A DNA stretch of 64,000 bases from Clavibacter michiganensis subsp. tessellarius (GTDB lineage Bacteria > Actinomycetota > Actinomycetes > Actinomycetales > Microbacteriaceae), in assembly GCF_021922985.1 (NCBI RefSeq), contig NZ_CP040788.1, forward strand, positions 3,162,001 to 3,226,000. The letters run 5' to 3'. Below, piece by piece: positions 49,604 through 63,300 of the stretch. The notes beneath the pieces are model-generated. The model did no database searches and was not told where the DNA came from. It worked only from the letters and a program-made list of their open reading frames with translations. Within the stretch, counting starts at the first letter, position 1, and each line of letters starts with the position of its first letter. The translations under genes were made by a program, and so were the position numbers.

Positions 49604-52189
49604 ATGCATCCCCACCCGATCCCCACCCGAGCCCGAACCCCGAAGCACTCCGCGTCCGTCCCCCGGACGCGCTCCACCCGCCCCGCGCTCGCGATCGCCG
49701 TCGCGATCGCCCTCGCCGTCCCGGCCGTCCTCACCGCCCCCGAGGCCGCGCACGCGGCCGGCGGTCAGGGCCTCGCGGCCGGCACCCCCGTCTTCTCCGA
49801 CTCCTTCACCCGCAGCGCGACCGGCGGCTGGGGCGCGGGGTACGCCTACGACGGCGTCTCCCCGTTCCGCGCGAACGGCGCGCAGGGCGTCATCGACCTC
49901 GCGAGCTCCGGCACCGCGGCCTGGGCCGCCGTGCCCGTGGCGGCGCCCGCCGACAGCGAGACCACCGTCCGCGTGCTGATCCCGCGGGTCCCCGCCCAGG
50001 GCAACGGCGTCTACGCCGGCGTCCAGCAGCGCGTGGCCGGCTCCTCCTATTACCAGTCGAGCGTGCGGGTGGACAGCGCGGGCGACGCGCGGCTCTCGGT
50101 CGTGCGCGTCAACGGATCCACCGCCGGGCAGGCCACCGTCGTCGGCGACACCGTCGTGGCGCGCGGCGTCGTGGCCGGCCGCGTGGTGAACATCCAGTCG
50201 CGGGTCTCGGGCACCTCCGCCGTCGCGATCGACGCCCGCGCGTGGGTCGACGGCCAGTCGGTGCCCGGCTGGCAGGCCGCCGCCATCGACACGAGCGCGT
50301 CCCGCCTCTCCTCGGGGTCGGGCACGCGCCTGTGGTCCTACCTCTCGAAGTCCTCGGGACCCCAGCCGATCGCGTTCGACGACGTCGCCGTGCGACCGCT
50401 CACGACGCCGGTCGCCACCACGCCCACCCCGACGCCGACGACCCCCGCGCCGGCTCCCGCGCCCGGCACGGGCTCCGGCTCGTCCGACGCCGAGCAGGGC
50501 GTCTCCCTCGGCGACGCGCGCACGGGCTCCGGCTCGGCCGCGGTCGGATCCACCTCCTACGGCGTCCCCGGCGACGCGGTCTTCGTGTCGCCCACCGGCT
50601 CGAACTCCGGGAACGGCTCGAAGTCGGCGCCGTACGCCACCATCCAGAAGGCCGTCGACGCGGCGCCCGCCGGGCGCACGATCGTCGTCCGCGCGGGCAC
50701 CTACCACGAGTCGGTCGTCATGCCGCAGGGCAAGGCCCTGACGCTGCAGGCGCACCCGGGCGAGAGGGTCTGGCTCGACGGCAGCCGCGCGGTCACCGGA
50801 TGGCAGGCCGCGGGATCCACGCGCTTCGCCACCGGATGGGGCGTCACCTTCGACGCCAGCCCCACCTACACGCGCGGCAAGCCCGACGGCACCGCGGTCG
50901 GCTGGCGGTTCGTGGACCCGGCGTACCCGATGGCCGCGCACCCCGACCAGGTCTGGGTCGGCACGACCGCGCAGAAGCAGGTCTCCTCCCGCGACAAGCT
51001 CGTCCCCGGCACGTTCTTCGTGGACACCGCGGCCGACCGGCTCTACCTCGGATCCGACCCGGGCAGCCAGCCCGTGCGCTCGAGCGACCTCGTGCAGGCG
51101 CTCACCGTGCGCGGCGACGGCAGCACGGTGCGCGGCATCGGCATCCGCCGGTACGCGCCCTCGGTGCCGGACCTCGGCGCCGTCACGGTGACCGGCCGGA
51201 ACGTGACCGTCGAGAACCTCGTGATCACCGACAACGCGACCACGGGCATCTCGATCACGGCCACCGGCGCGAAGGCGACCGCGCTGACGGTCGCCCGCAA
51301 CGGCATGCTCGGGATGCACGCGAACTACGCCGACGGCCTGCGCGGCACGCGCCTGCTCGTCGCCGACAACAACACCGAGCGCTTCAACCGCGCGCCCGTG
51401 TCCGGCGGGTTCAAGATCACGCGCAGCCGCGACGTCGACGTGAAGGACAGCGCGATCCTCCGCAACGCCGGCAACGGCCTGTGGTTCGACGAGTCCGTCT
51501 ACGACGCGAACGTCACGGGCAACGACGTGATGGACAACTCGGGATCGGGCGTGGCCTTCGAGCTCTCGGCGCAGATCGCGATCGTCGACAACGTGGTGGC
51601 CCGCAACGGCGAGGAGGGCGTCTGGATCGACGACACCGGCCACGTCGACATCTGGAACAACACGTTCGTCGCGAACGACCGGAACATCGACATCTCGCAG
51701 GGCACGCGGCGCGCGTCGAACCTCTCGACGCCCGGGCACGACCCGCGGCAGAAGCTGCCGGACCCCACCGTGACGTGGGTGGTGACCGACATCGACATCG
51801 CGAACAACGTGATGCAGGGATCCACCGGCAACGCCCTGCTGGCCGTCGAGGACCACTCGCACCAGCGCTCGGCCGGCCAGATGGGCATCACGACCTCGGG
51901 CAACGTGTACCAGCGCGACGCGGGCAACCGCCCCGGCTGGGCCGTCATCTGGTCCCGCGGGGCCGGCGACCCGGCGGTCTACGGATCCGCGCAGGCGTTC
52001 AGCGCCGCGACCGGCAACGACCGCTCGGCGCTCGCGATCGACGGGCGCCCGGTCGTGGGATCCGGCTTCCGGCTCACCGACGAGGTGCGCCGCGTGGAGA
52101 CGCAGGTCGCCGTGCCGCTCGTCGGGGCCGTCGCCGGCCTCGTCGGCTGGCTGACCGGCGCGCGCGAGCTCGGGGCCGACGTGGGCTGA
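49604..52189 (+). CDS. Secreted right-handed beta-helix protein, paralogue 1
   Basis: An 861-residue exported protein. A long signal peptide (SPase I site near AHAAG) leads to a lectin-like beta-sandwich domain (about 50-260; VFSDSFTRSATGGWG) that resembles carbohydrate-binding folds, then a Thr/Pro-rich linker and a parallel beta-helix (about 320-800) with VFVSPTGSNSGNGSKSAPYA and repeated N-x-G-x-G rungs such as VSGGFKITRSRDVDVKDSA and NGLWFDES. Such helices bind, cleave or epimerise polysaccharides; no catalytic motif is obvious. No sortase motif. The next gene is a close paralogue, so the pair arose by tandem duplication. Confidence 0.82.
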   Translation: MHPHPIPTRARTPKHSASVPRTRSTRPALAIAVAIALAVPAVLTAPEAAHAAGGQGLAAGTPVFSDSFTRSATGGWGAGYAYDGVSPFRANGAQGVIDLASSGTAAWAAVPVAAPADSETTVRVLIPRVPAQGNGVYAGVQQRVAGSSYYQSSVRVDSAGDARLSVVRVNGSTAGQATVVGDTVVARGVVAGRVVNIQSRVSGTSAVAIDARAWVDGQSVPGWQAAAIDTSASRLSSGSGTRLWSYLSKSSGPQPIAFDDVAVRPLTTPVATTPTPTPTTPAPAPAPGTGSGSSDAEQGVSLGDARTGSGSAAVGSTSYGVPGDAVFVSPTGSNSGNGSKSAPYATIQKAVDAAPAGRTIVVRAGTYHESVVMPQGKALTLQAHPGERVWLDGSRAVTGWQAAGSTRFATGWGVTFDASPTYTRGKPDGTAVGWRFVDPAYPMAAHPDQVWVGTTAQKQVSSRDKLVPGTFFVDTAADRLYLGSDPGSQPVRSSDLVQALTVRGDGSTVRGIGIRRYAPSVPDLGAVTVTGRNVTVENLVITDNATTGISITATGAKATALTVARNGMLGMHANYADGLRGTRLLVADNNTERFNRAPVSGGFKITRSRDVDVKDSAILRNAGNGLWFDESVYDANVTGNDVMDNSGSGVAFELSAQIAIVDNVVARNGEEGVWIDDTGHVDIWNNTFVANDRNIDISQGTRRASNLSTPGHDPRQKLPDPTVTWVVTDIDIANNVMQGSTGNALLAVEDHSHQRSAGQMGITTSGNVYQRDAGNRPGWAVIWSRGAGDPAVYGSAQAFSAATGNDRSALAIDGRPVVGSGFRLTDEVRRVETQVAVPLVGAVAGLVGWLTGARELGADVG

Positions 52190-52200
52190 TCCCGCGCGCA

Positions 52201-52244
52201 CGACAGGACGGGCCGATCCCCTCGGGGGTCGGCCCGTCCTGTCG
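52201..52244 (+). terminator. Terminator hairpin after paralogue 1
   Basis: CGACAGGACGGGCCGA pairs perfectly over 16 bp with TCGGCCCGTCCTGTCG, 11 bp after the stop. The two paralogues are thus separate transcripts. Confidence 0.85.
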
Positions 52245-52476
52245 TCCGGGCGCGCTCGGGCGGCGGCGTCGGTACGGGCGCCGGTGGCCGCGGAGGCGGC
52301 GTCAGGGCGCCGATCAGTGCGCCGTCCAGTGCGCCGGCGCGCCGGATGAGTACGACTACTGGCCCCTGCGCGAGGGGCGGCGGACGGCCGCGACGGAACC
52401 TGGGAGGGCACCACGAGCCCGTCCCCGGACGGGCTGTCCACCGCCCACCTCCACCGCGCACACCGAGGACCGACCC

Positions 52477-55074
<2,598 letters not shown>

Positions 55075-55397
55075 GGGATCCGTCCCCCGAAGGGGGAGGG
55101 GCGACGGGGCTCAGGCTGCGTTTAGCATTGCCAGAGTCACCACGAGGTGTTCACCCGTCGTACCCGCGACGGTCACTCCCGGACGAGGCCCACCCAGCCG
55201 CCGTCCACCACGGAGCCATGCACCCGACGAGGTCTACCCGGACCCCGTCGCACCCCGCACCACCCACCTGTAACCCGAAACGCAGGCACACACCCGATGA
55301 ACCCGTCATCGGCGCTGGACCGTACCCGACGGCCGCGCCTCCCCGCATCCGACCGACCCCGCACCCCCCGACCGCTCGACGCGCTGCCCGGCACGCG
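55075..55397. other. 323-bp leader region before the exopolysaccharide genes
   Basis: Starts with a short TCCCCC-GAA-GGGGGA hairpin (55083-55097) that may terminate paralogue 2. The AT-richer spot GTTTAGCATTG at 55120 may hold the promoter of the glycan operon. An 84-codon frame (55147-55401) whose TGA overlaps the next ATG is Pro/Arg-rich and probably not a gene. Confidence 0.45.
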
Positions 55398-56942
55398 ATG
55401 AGCACCACCAGGAACCGTCCCGCGACCCGGGGCGGCGGCACCCGCGTGCGCCCGGAGCGGCGTTCCGCGCACCGCCCGATCATCGGATCCGGCGTCGCGC
55501 CCGCCGCTCCGCTCGCCCTGTCGGGCCGTCGCTGGGCCCGCGACTACCGCACCCGGCTCATCGCCTCCGACTACGCGATCATCATCGTCACCGTGCTCGC
55601 CGCGCAGCTCACGCGCTTCGGCACGGGCGACGCGGCCGTCGACGCCGGATCCCTCCAGCTCGACTACGGCATCGTCTCGGTGATCGTCGTGGCCGCGTGG
55701 ATCGCCGTGCTCGGCGCCTTCCGCACCCGCGACGCCCGCATCGTCGGCGTCGGGGTCGGGGAGTACAAGCGCGTCGTCAACGCCTCGGCCATCACTTTCG
55801 GCGCGCTCGCGATCGCGTTCCTCCTCCTCAAGGTCGACATCGCCCGCGGCTACGTGGTCCTCGCGTTCCCGCTCGGCGTCGTCGCGCTGCTCGTGGCCCG
55901 GTGGAGCTGGCGCCAGTGGCTCATCCGCCGCCGCATCCAGGGCGAACACCTCTCCCGCGTGGTCGTCGTCGGCAGCCGCGCCGACGTGGAGGACGTGGCC
56001 GAGCAGATCCTGCTGCGCCCCGCCTCCGGCTACACGGTGGTGGGCGTCGCGATCGACGAGCACGTCGACGGCCTCGACGTCGCGGGTCGCATGATCCCCG
56101 TCGTCTCCGACCTCGGATCCGTCGCCGCGGCCGCCGCCCGCACCGCGGCCGACGCCGTGATCGTCGCGAGCCAGCCGCGCGCCGGCAGCAACGCCGTCCG
56201 CACGCTCGGCTGGGAGCTCGAGGGCTCCTCCATCGAGCTGGTGCTCGCGTCGCGCCTCACGGACGTCGCCGGTCCGCGCATCCACTTCCGCCCGGTCGAG
56301 GGCCTCCCGCTCATCCACGTGGAGATCCCGCAGTTCGAGGGCGGGAAGCACGTGCTGAAGCGCGCGCTCGACATCGCGGTGTCCGGCGTCGCGATCGTGG
56401 TCCTCGCCCCCGCGATGCTCCTCATCGGGCTCATCGTGGCCCTCGACAGCCCGGGCGGCGCCCTCTTCCGCCAGGAGCGCGTCGGCAAGGCCGGCCGCGA
56501 GTTCCACATGCTGAAGTTCCGGTCGATGCGGGTCACCGCGGAGGCCGAGCTCGCGGCGCTCGCGAAGGACAACGAGGGATCCGGCCCGCTGTTCAAGCTG
56601 CGGAAGGACCCGCGCGTCACCCGCGTGGGCGCCGTCCTCCGCCGGTACTCGCTCGACGAGCTGCCGCAGCTGTGGAACATCCTCGTCGGCGACATGAGCC
56701 TCGTGGGCCCGCGTCCGCCGCTGCGCACCGAGGTGCAGGGCTACGAGAGCCACGTGCACCGCCGTCTGTTCATCAAGCCCGGCCTCACGGGCATGTGGCA
56801 GGTGAACGGCCGGAGCGACCTGAGCTGGGACGAGAGCGTCCGGCTCGACCTGTACTACGTCGAGAACTGGTCCCTGACCGGCGACGTCATGATCATGTGG
56901 CGCACCTTCCGGGTGCTCACCCGACCCGTAGGGGCTTACTGA
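55398..56942 (+). CDS. Polyprenyl-phosphate sugar phosphotransferase (WcaJ/WbaP type)
   Basis: A 514-residue membrane enzyme that transfers sugar 1-phosphate to undecaprenyl phosphate and starts repeat-unit synthesis. Four N-terminal helices (for example IIIVTVLAAQL and YVVLAFPLGVVALLVAR) precede a Rossmann-like CoA-binding-type region (VVVVGSRADVEDV), one further helix (LDIAVSGVAIVVLAPAMLL) and the Bact_transf catalytic domain with FHMLKFRSMR, DELPQLWNILVGDMSLVGPRPP and PGLTGMWQVNGRS. I start at ATG 55398; an upstream in-frame ATG at 55216 would add a Pro/Arg-rich stretch. Head of a glycan operon. Confidence 0.92.
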   Translation: MSTTRNRPATRGGGTRVRPERRSAHRPIIGSGVAPAAPLALSGRRWARDYRTRLIASDYAIIIVTVLAAQLTRFGTGDAAVDAGSLQLDYGIVSVIVVAAWIAVLGAFRTRDARIVGVGVGEYKRVVNASAITFGALAIAFLLLKVDIARGYVVLAFPLGVVALLVARWSWRQWLIRRRIQGEHLSRVVVVGSRADVEDVAEQILLRPASGYTVVGVAIDEHVDGLDVAGRMIPVVSDLGSVAAAAARTAADAVIVASQPRAGSNAVRTLGWELEGSSIELVLASRLTDVAGPRIHFRPVEGLPLIHVEIPQFEGGKHVLKRALDIAVSGVAIVVLAPAMLLIGLIVALDSPGGALFRQERVGKAGREFHMLKFRSMRVTAEAELAALAKDNEGSGPLFKLRKDPRVTRVGAVLRRYSLDELPQLWNILVGDMSLVGPRPPLRTEVQGYESHVHRRLFIKPGLTGMWQVNGRSDLSWDESVRLDLYYVENWSLTGDVMIMWRTFRVLTRPVGAY

Positions 56943-56943
56943 A

Positions 56944-58176
56944 ATGTCTGTCATCGAACCGCGTCGTCTCCGCATCGCCATGGTCGGCACCCGGGGTGTC
57001 CCCGCCGCCTACGGCGGATTCGAGACCGCCATCGAGGAGATCGGGCAGCGCCTCGCCGCCCGCGGCCACGACGTCACCGTCTACTGCCGCTCGGCCAACC
57101 GCTCGCGCCCCCGCACCCACCTCGGCATGACGCTCGTGCACCTGCCCGCGCTCAAGACCAAGTCGATCGAGACGCTCAGCCACACCGCGCTGTCCGCGAT
57201 CCACCTGGCCTTCGGCAAGCGCCAGGACGCGGCCTTCGTGTTCAACGCCGCCAACGCGCCGTTCGTCCCCCTCATCCGCTCGCGCGGCGCGGCCACGGCC
57301 GTGCACGTGGACGGCCTCGAGTGGAAGCGCGGCAAGTGGGGCCGGATGGGGAAGAAGTACTACCGGATCGCGGAGCAGATGGCCGTGAAGAACGCCGACG
57401 CGCTCATCTCCGACGCGCAGGGCATCGCCGACTACTACGACCACGAGTTCGGCATCCCCACCGAGCTCCTCACCTACGGCGCGAACATCCTGCGCGACCC
57501 CGCGAGCGACCGCCTCGCCGAGCTCGGCCTCGAGCCCGGCCAGTACCACCTGGTCGTCGCGCGCTTCGAGCCGGAGAACCACGTCGACGTCATCGTCGAC
57601 GGGTACACCGCCTCGGGCGCGACCCTGCCGCTCGTCGTCGTCGGATCCGCGCCGTACTCCGCCGCGTACACCGACCGGATCGAGCAGGTCGCCACCGCCG
57701 ACCCGCGCATCCAGCGCCTCGGCGGGGTGTGGGACCAGGAGCAGCTCGACCAGCTCTACGCCCACGCGCTCACCTACATCCACGGCCACTCGGTCGGCGG
57801 CACCAACCCGTCGCTGCTGCGCGCCATGGGCGCCGCGACCGCGACGCTCGCGAACGACAACGTCTTCAACCGCGATGTGCTCGGCGAGGACGGCCGCTTC
57901 TGGTCGGACGCCGCCGGCGTCGCCGCGCTCGTGGAGGGCGCCGAGGCCGCCGCGGAGGAGGCCGTCGCGATCGGCCGCCGCCTGCAGGAGCGCGCCGAGG
58001 AGACCTACGACTGGGACGCGATCGCCGACGGATACGAGGAGCTCGCGGCCCGCATGACGCGCGGCTACTCGACGCACGGCATGAGCCGCGGCGTCCGCTC
58101 CGCCACCCGCTGGGAGCCGGAGCTCCGCGCCGCCGACGCCAGCCGCACCTCCTTCCTCCTCGAGGAGAGCCGATGA
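56944..58176 (+). CDS. Glycosyltransferase, GT4 with DUF1972 N-terminal domain
   Basis: The 410-residue protein opens with IAMVGTRGVPAAYGGFETAIEEIG, the DUF1972 signature of rhamnosyltransferase-like GT4 enzymes, and continues with the acceptor-side VDGLEWKRGKWG and the donor-side GT4 motifs VVARFEPENHVD, GGVWDQEQLDQLY and HGHSVGGTNPSLLRAMG. It probably adds the second sugar of an exopolysaccharide repeat. The ATG follows the preceding stop with one base between. It is coupled to the next gene by ATGA. Confidence 0.88.
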   Translation: MSVIEPRRLRIAMVGTRGVPAAYGGFETAIEEIGQRLAARGHDVTVYCRSANRSRPRTHLGMTLVHLPALKTKSIETLSHTALSAIHLAFGKRQDAAFVFNAANAPFVPLIRSRGAATAVHVDGLEWKRGKWGRMGKKYYRIAEQMAVKNADALISDAQGIADYYDHEFGIPTELLTYGANILRDPASDRLAELGLEPGQYHLVVARFEPENHVDVIVDGYTASGATLPLVVVGSAPYSAAYTDRIEQVATADPRIQRLGGVWDQEQLDQLYAHALTYIHGHSVGGTNPSLLRAMGAATATLANDNVFNRDVLGEDGRFWSDAAGVAALVEGAEAAAEEAVAIGRRLQERAEETYDWDAIADGYEELAARMTRGYSTHGMSRGVRSATRWEPELRAADASRTSFLLEESR

Positions 58177-59018
58177 GCGCCGCGACCGGCACCGCGGCGC
58201 CCGCGCGCGACGAGTCGTACGCCGACGTCGTCCGCCGCCTGGCGAGCGCGCAGAAGAAGGCCGCCCGCGGCGCGCCCGCGTACTCGATCCGCGTCAACCG
58301 CCCGGCCGGGCGCCTGCTCGCCGCGTGGGCCTACCGCGCCGGGCTGACCCCGAACCAGGTCACCGCGATCAGCGCCGCCTTCACCTTCACCGGCATCGCG
58401 CTCGTCGCGCTGGTGGAGCCCGCCGCGTGGCTCGGCATCGCCGTGTGGCTGCTGCTCGCCGTGGGCTACGCGTTCGACTCGGCCGACGGCCAGGTCGCGC
58501 GCCTCCGCGGCGGCGGATCGCTGTCGGGGGAGTGGCTCGACCACGTCGTCGACTGCGTCAAGATCTCGTCGCTGCACCTCGCGGTGCTCGTGTCGATGTT
58601 CCGCTGGCCCGCCACGGACTCCGACGCGTGGCTCCTCGTGCCCGTCGCCTACGCGATCGTGGCCGCCGTGAGCTTCTTCGCGATGATCCTCAACGACCAG
58701 CTCAAGCGCGTGCACCAGGTCGCCGGCGGCCCGGCGCCCGAGGCAGGGCGCTCCACCCTGCTGCGCTCGCTGCTCGTGATCCCCACCGACTACGGCTTCC
58801 TCTGCATCGTGTTCGCGCTGCTCGGCGCCCCGGTCGTGTTCCTCGCGGTCTACGCGCTGATGATGCTCGCCAACGCCGGGCACCTCGCGCTCGCGTCGGT
58901 CAAGTGGTTCCGCGACATGGGCGCGCTCGACGCGCGCCGTGCCGAGGCCGCCGCGTCGTCGGCGCCCGCGTCCTCCGCGTCCGCGTCGTCCGCGGGATCC
59001 GCGCGGGTGACCGCGTGA
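58173..59018 (+). CDS. CDP-alcohol phosphatidyltransferase
   Basis: A 281-residue membrane protein with about six helices. The diagnostic motif D-x2-D-G-x2-A-R-x8-G-x3-D-x3-D is complete in DSADGQVARLRGG followed by GEWLDHVVD near residues 105-130. Such enzymes move a phosphoalcohol from a CDP-alcohol to a second alcohol. Within a glycosyltransferase operon and with a TagD-like CTP transferase nearby, it may make a special lipid or attach a phosphoalcohol to a glycan carrier. The C-terminal 25 residues are Ala/Ser-rich. Coupled on both sides (ATGA, GTGA). Confidence 0.88.
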   Translation: MSAATGTAAPARDESYADVVRRLASAQKKAARGAPAYSIRVNRPAGRLLAAWAYRAGLTPNQVTAISAAFTFTGIALVALVEPAAWLGIAVWLLLAVGYAFDSADGQVARLRGGGSLSGEWLDHVVDCVKISSLHLAVLVSMFRWPATDSDAWLLVPVAYAIVAAVSFFAMILNDQLKRVHQVAGGPAPEAGRSTLLRSLLVIPTDYGFLCIVFALLGAPVVFLAVYALMMLANAGHLALASVKWFRDMGALDARRAEAAASSAPASSASASSAGSARVTA

Positions 59019-60256
59019 CCGCGTTCGCCGGCGTCGAGCGGGCGCTCGCCCAGGCGGAGGACGAGGGCGCGGACCTCCGCGGCCGCACGATCCTCGTCGC
59101 CCACCCGAGCGCCGAGCTGTACGGATCCGACCGGGTCCTCCTCGAGAGCGTCGCCGGCCTCGTGGCCGCCGGCGCCCGCACGGTCGTGACCCTGCCGTCC
59201 GACGGGCCGCTCGTCGACGCCCTCACCGGCGTCGGCGCGGTCGTGCACCACGCGCCCACGCCCGTGCTCCGGAAGGCGATGCTGCGCCCGCGCGGCTTCG
59301 CGTCGCTCGTCGGCCAGTCGGCGCGCGGCCTGTCGGCCGGCGTCGGCCTCGTGCGCCGCGTCCGCCCGGACGCCGTGTACGTGAACACCGTGACGATCCC
59401 GCTGTGGATCCTCGTCGGCCGCCTCACGGGCCGTCCCGTCCTGGCCCACGTGCACGAGGCCGAGGGGTCCGCGTCGCGCGCGGTCGGCACGGCGCTCGCC
59501 CTGCCGCTCGCGCTCGCCAGCCGCGTGGTCGCGAACAGCCGCTACAGCGTCGAGGTCCTCGGCCGCGCCCTCCCCCGGGTCGCGCGTCGGGCCGTGGTCG
59601 TGCACAACGGCGTGCCCGGCCCCGCGGATCCCGTCCCCGCCCGCCCCGCGCTCGACGGCGGCCTGCGCGTGCTCTACGTCGGCCGGCTCTCCGACCGCAA
59701 GGGCGTGGACGTCGCCGTCGAGGCGATCGTCGAGCTCCGCGACCGCGGCGTGCCCGCGTCCCTCGACGTGGTGGGCGCCGTGTTCCCCGGCTACGAGTGG
59801 TACGAGGAGCAGCTGCGCACCATGATCCGCGTGCTCGAGCTCGACGACCTCGTCACGCTGCACGGCTTCCACGCCGACGTCACCCCGTTCATGGCCGCCG
59901 CCGACGCATGCGTCGTGCCCTCCCGGGTGGACGAGCCGTTCGGCAACACCGCCGTCGAGGCGCTGCTGGCCGCGCGGCCCGTGGTGGTCAGCGACACCTC
60001 CGGCCTCCGCGAGGCCGCGGGCGGCTACGAGTCGGCGCGCCTCGTGCCGCCGTCGGACCCGGCCGCGCTCGCGGACGCCCTCCAGGACATCCAGGCGGAG
60101 TGGGACGCGTACCGCGCCCGGGCCGCCCGGGACCGCTTCCGCGCCGAGCACCGGCACGGACCCGAGCTCTACCGGCAGCGCATCGCGCGGTCGGTGGGCG
60201 AGATGCTGACGCCCACGAAGCGCATCGGCAGCCCCCGACCGGCCAGCTCCCGCTGA
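59015..60256 (+). CDS. Glycosyltransferase family 4
   Basis: A 413-residue GT-B enzyme. The N-terminal acceptor lobe has LVAHPSAELYGSDRVLLE and HVHEAEGSASRAVG; the donor lobe has VVHNGVPGPA, VLYVGRLSDRKGVDVAVEA and the retaining-GT4 motif EPFGNTAVEALLA. It transfers a nucleotide-activated sugar to a growing glycan on the cytoplasmic face. GTG start coupled to the CDP-alcohol transferase, so it is the fourth gene of the operon. The acceptor and donor sugars cannot be told. Confidence 0.9.
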   Translation: MTAFAGVERALAQAEDEGADLRGRTILVAHPSAELYGSDRVLLESVAGLVAAGARTVVTLPSDGPLVDALTGVGAVVHHAPTPVLRKAMLRPRGFASLVGQSARGLSAGVGLVRRVRPDAVYVNTVTIPLWILVGRLTGRPVLAHVHEAEGSASRAVGTALALPLALASRVVANSRYSVEVLGRALPRVARRAVVVHNGVPGPADPVPARPALDGGLRVLYVGRLSDRKGVDVAVEAIVELRDRGVPASLDVVGAVFPGYEWYEEQLRTMIRVLELDDLVTLHGFHADVTPFMAAADACVVPSRVDEPFGNTAVEALLAARPVVVSDTSGLREAAGGYESARLVPPSDPAALADALQDIQAEWDAYRARAARDRFRAEHRHGPELYRQRIARSVGEMLTPTKRIGSPRPASSR

Positions 60257-60305
60257 CCCCCGGCACCCTCCCTCACCCGCACCACCCATCCTCAGCAAGG
60301 ACGAA

Positions 60306-63300
60306 ATGAGCATCCTCTCCTCCGCGGGCCGTCGCCTGGCGGCGATGACCGCGGCCGCCGCGGTCATCCTGTCCGCGGTCGTCGTCGCGCAGCCCGCGAT
60401 GGCGGACTCCGCGCCCGTCGACCCGACGGACCCGAAGACGCCCGTCACGGTCACGGCCGACCCGCTGCCCACGACCCAGATCGACGGCGTCGCCTGGTCG
60501 CAGGTCGTCGTCGGCAACACGGTCTACGTGGCCGGCAAGTTCCAGAACGCGCGCCCCGCGGGCGCCGCGGCCGGCACGAACCTCACGCCGCGCAGCAACC
60601 TGCTCGCCTACGACATCCGCACGGGCGCGCTCATCACGTCGTTCGCGCCGAAGCTCAACGCGCAGGCGCTGTCGGTGACGGCCTCGCCCGACGGCTCGCG
60701 CATCTACGTGGTCGGCGACTTCACCGACATCGACGGCCAGGGCTACTACCGCGCCGCGGCGTTCAGCACCGCGACCGGCAAGGTCATCCCCACGTTCCGC
60801 CCGATCATGGGCAGCCAGACCCGCACGGTGAGCGCCTCGAACGACACCGTGTACCTCGGCGGCACCTTCCAGAGCGTCAACGGCGCCGCTCGGAAGTACC
60901 TGGCCGCGGTGTCCGCGGCGAACGGCCAGAACACGGCCTTCGTCGCGGATGCGGACACCGTCGTGGACGCGCTCACGCTCACGAAGGACGCGTCCAAGCT
61001 CGTCGTCGGCGGCCGCTTCACGCAGCTCAGCGGCACGCCGACCTACGGGCTCGGCGCGGTGGATCCCGCCTCGGGCGCATCCCTCCCGTGGGCGGCGAAC
61101 CAGAAGGTCAAGAACGCCGGCGTCGAGTCGTCCATCACGAGCCTGTACGCGACCGACGACCGGGTCTATGGATCCGGCTACACGTTCGGCGCCGGCGGCA
61201 ACCTCGAGGGCGCCTTCTCGGCCGACCCGAACACGGGCGTCGTCAGCTGGGTCGAGGACTGCCACGGCGACACCTACTCCGTCTTCGCGACCAGCAAGGT
61301 CGCGTACGTCGCCGGCCACCCGCACTACTGCGGCAACATCGGCGGCTTCCCGCAGACCGAGCCCTGGACCTTCCAGCACAGCCTCGCGTTCTCCAAGACC
61401 GCGACGGGCACGGCCACGGCCGACCCGTACGGGTACCACAACTGGGCCGGCACGCCGTCCCCGTCGCTGCTCAACTGGTTCCCCAAGTACGTGACCGGCT
61501 CCTTCACCGGGCAGGGCCAGGCGGCCTGGAGCGTCAACGGCAACGAGGACTACATCGTCGTCGGCGGCGAGTTCCCGTTCGTGAACACCACCGCGCAGCA
61601 GGGCCTCGTCCGCTACGCGATGGCCAAGGACGCCCCGAACAAGGTCGGCCCGAACGGCAACGACCAGCTCGTCCCCAAGCCGATCTCGTACACGAAGGGC
61701 GAGGCCCGCGTCTCCTGGCAGGCCACCTTCGACCGCGACTCGACGCGCCTCACCTACAAGGTGATCCGCGACGGCAAGACGTCCACGCCCGTCTACCAGG
61801 TCACGCAGGACTCCACGTTCTGGCAGCGGCCGTCGATGGGCTTCATCGACAAGGGCCTCGTGCCCGGCAGCTCGCACACCTACAAGGTCGTCGTCACCGA
61901 CTCGGCGGGCAACTCCGTCGACCGCAACGGCGCCGCGCCCGTGGTCATCACCGACCAGTCCGGCAGCGACGCGTACGCCACGAGCGTGAAGGACGACGGC
62001 GCGACCGCGTACTACCCGCTCGACGAGAAGGACGGCACCGCGGGCCTCGACCACGTCGCGTTCGAGGACCTCCGGGTCGACAAGGCGACGCGCGGCGCCG
62101 CGGGCCCGATCGACGGATCCACCGCCACGACGTTCTCCGGCCAGGACGGGTCCTTCGCGGTCACGCCCCAGGCGGTGCAGGCGCCCGACACGTTCAGCGT
62201 GGAGTCGTGGGTCAGGACGACCTCGACCGACGGCGGCAAGGTCGTCGGCTTCGGCGGCAGCAGCACCGGCACGTCGAACAACTACGACCGGATGGTGTAC
62301 CTCGACAACGACGGGCGCGTGCTCTTCGGCGTCTACACCGGCGCGACCCAGACGATGAGCTCGGCCCCCGGGTTCAACGACGGGAAGTGGCACCAGATCG
62401 TCGCCACCATGGGCGCCGAGGGCATGAGGCTGTTCGTCGACGGCAAGCTCGCCGGCCAGCGCGCGGACACCACCCGCGGCCAGGACTACCAGGGCTTCTG
62501 GCGCGTCGGCGGCGACAACCTCGGCGGCTGGCCGAACCAGCCCCGGAGCGCGTACCTCGCCGGCGACATCGGCCAGGTGTCGATCTACCCGACCGCGCTC
62601 ACCCGCGCGGACGTGGTCGACCACCTCGTCGCCTCCGGCCGCACCTCGCCCATCCCGCCCGCCCCCGGGGACGCCTACGGCAAGGCCGTGTACGCCGCCG
62701 ACCCGTCCTCCTACTGGCGCCTCGACGACGCCGACGGCTCGTCCACGCTGAAGGACGCCGGCCAGAACGACGTCGGCGCGAACGTCGGACGCAACGTGCG
62801 CTTCGGCCAGGCGGGCGCCCTCACCGGCCCCGTCGGCCAGGCGGCGGCGTTCTCCGACAGCATCGCGGTGAGCCAGCAGCGGATCTCGAACCCCACCTCG
62901 TACTCGCTCGAGATGTGGTTCCAGACCACCACCACGCGCGGCGGCAAGCTGATCGGGTTCGGCGACAACGCGGATCCCTTCAACTTCTCCGGCAGCTACG
63001 ACCGCCACGTCTACATGCAGGACGACGGACGCCTGCAGTTCGGCACCTGGACGGGTCAGACCAACCTCGCGGGCTCCGAGCGCCCCTACAACGACGGCCA
63101 GTGGCACCACATGGTCGCGTCGCAGGGATCCGACGGCCTGAAGCTCTACGTGGACGGCGACCTCGTCGGCCAGAACGGCCAGACGCAGGCGCAGGCCTAC
63201 GACGGCTACTGGCGCATCGGCGGCGACAACACCTGGGGCTCCTCCAGCGGCACCTTCGAGGGCCGGATGGACGAGGTCGCGGTGTACCCGACCGTGCTCG

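Noticed and set aside
55147..55401. 84-codon + frame ending in ATGA overlap with the sugar phosphotransferase gene
   Set aside because: Arg/Pro/Thr-rich with no fold and no ribosome site; the overlap can arise by chance.
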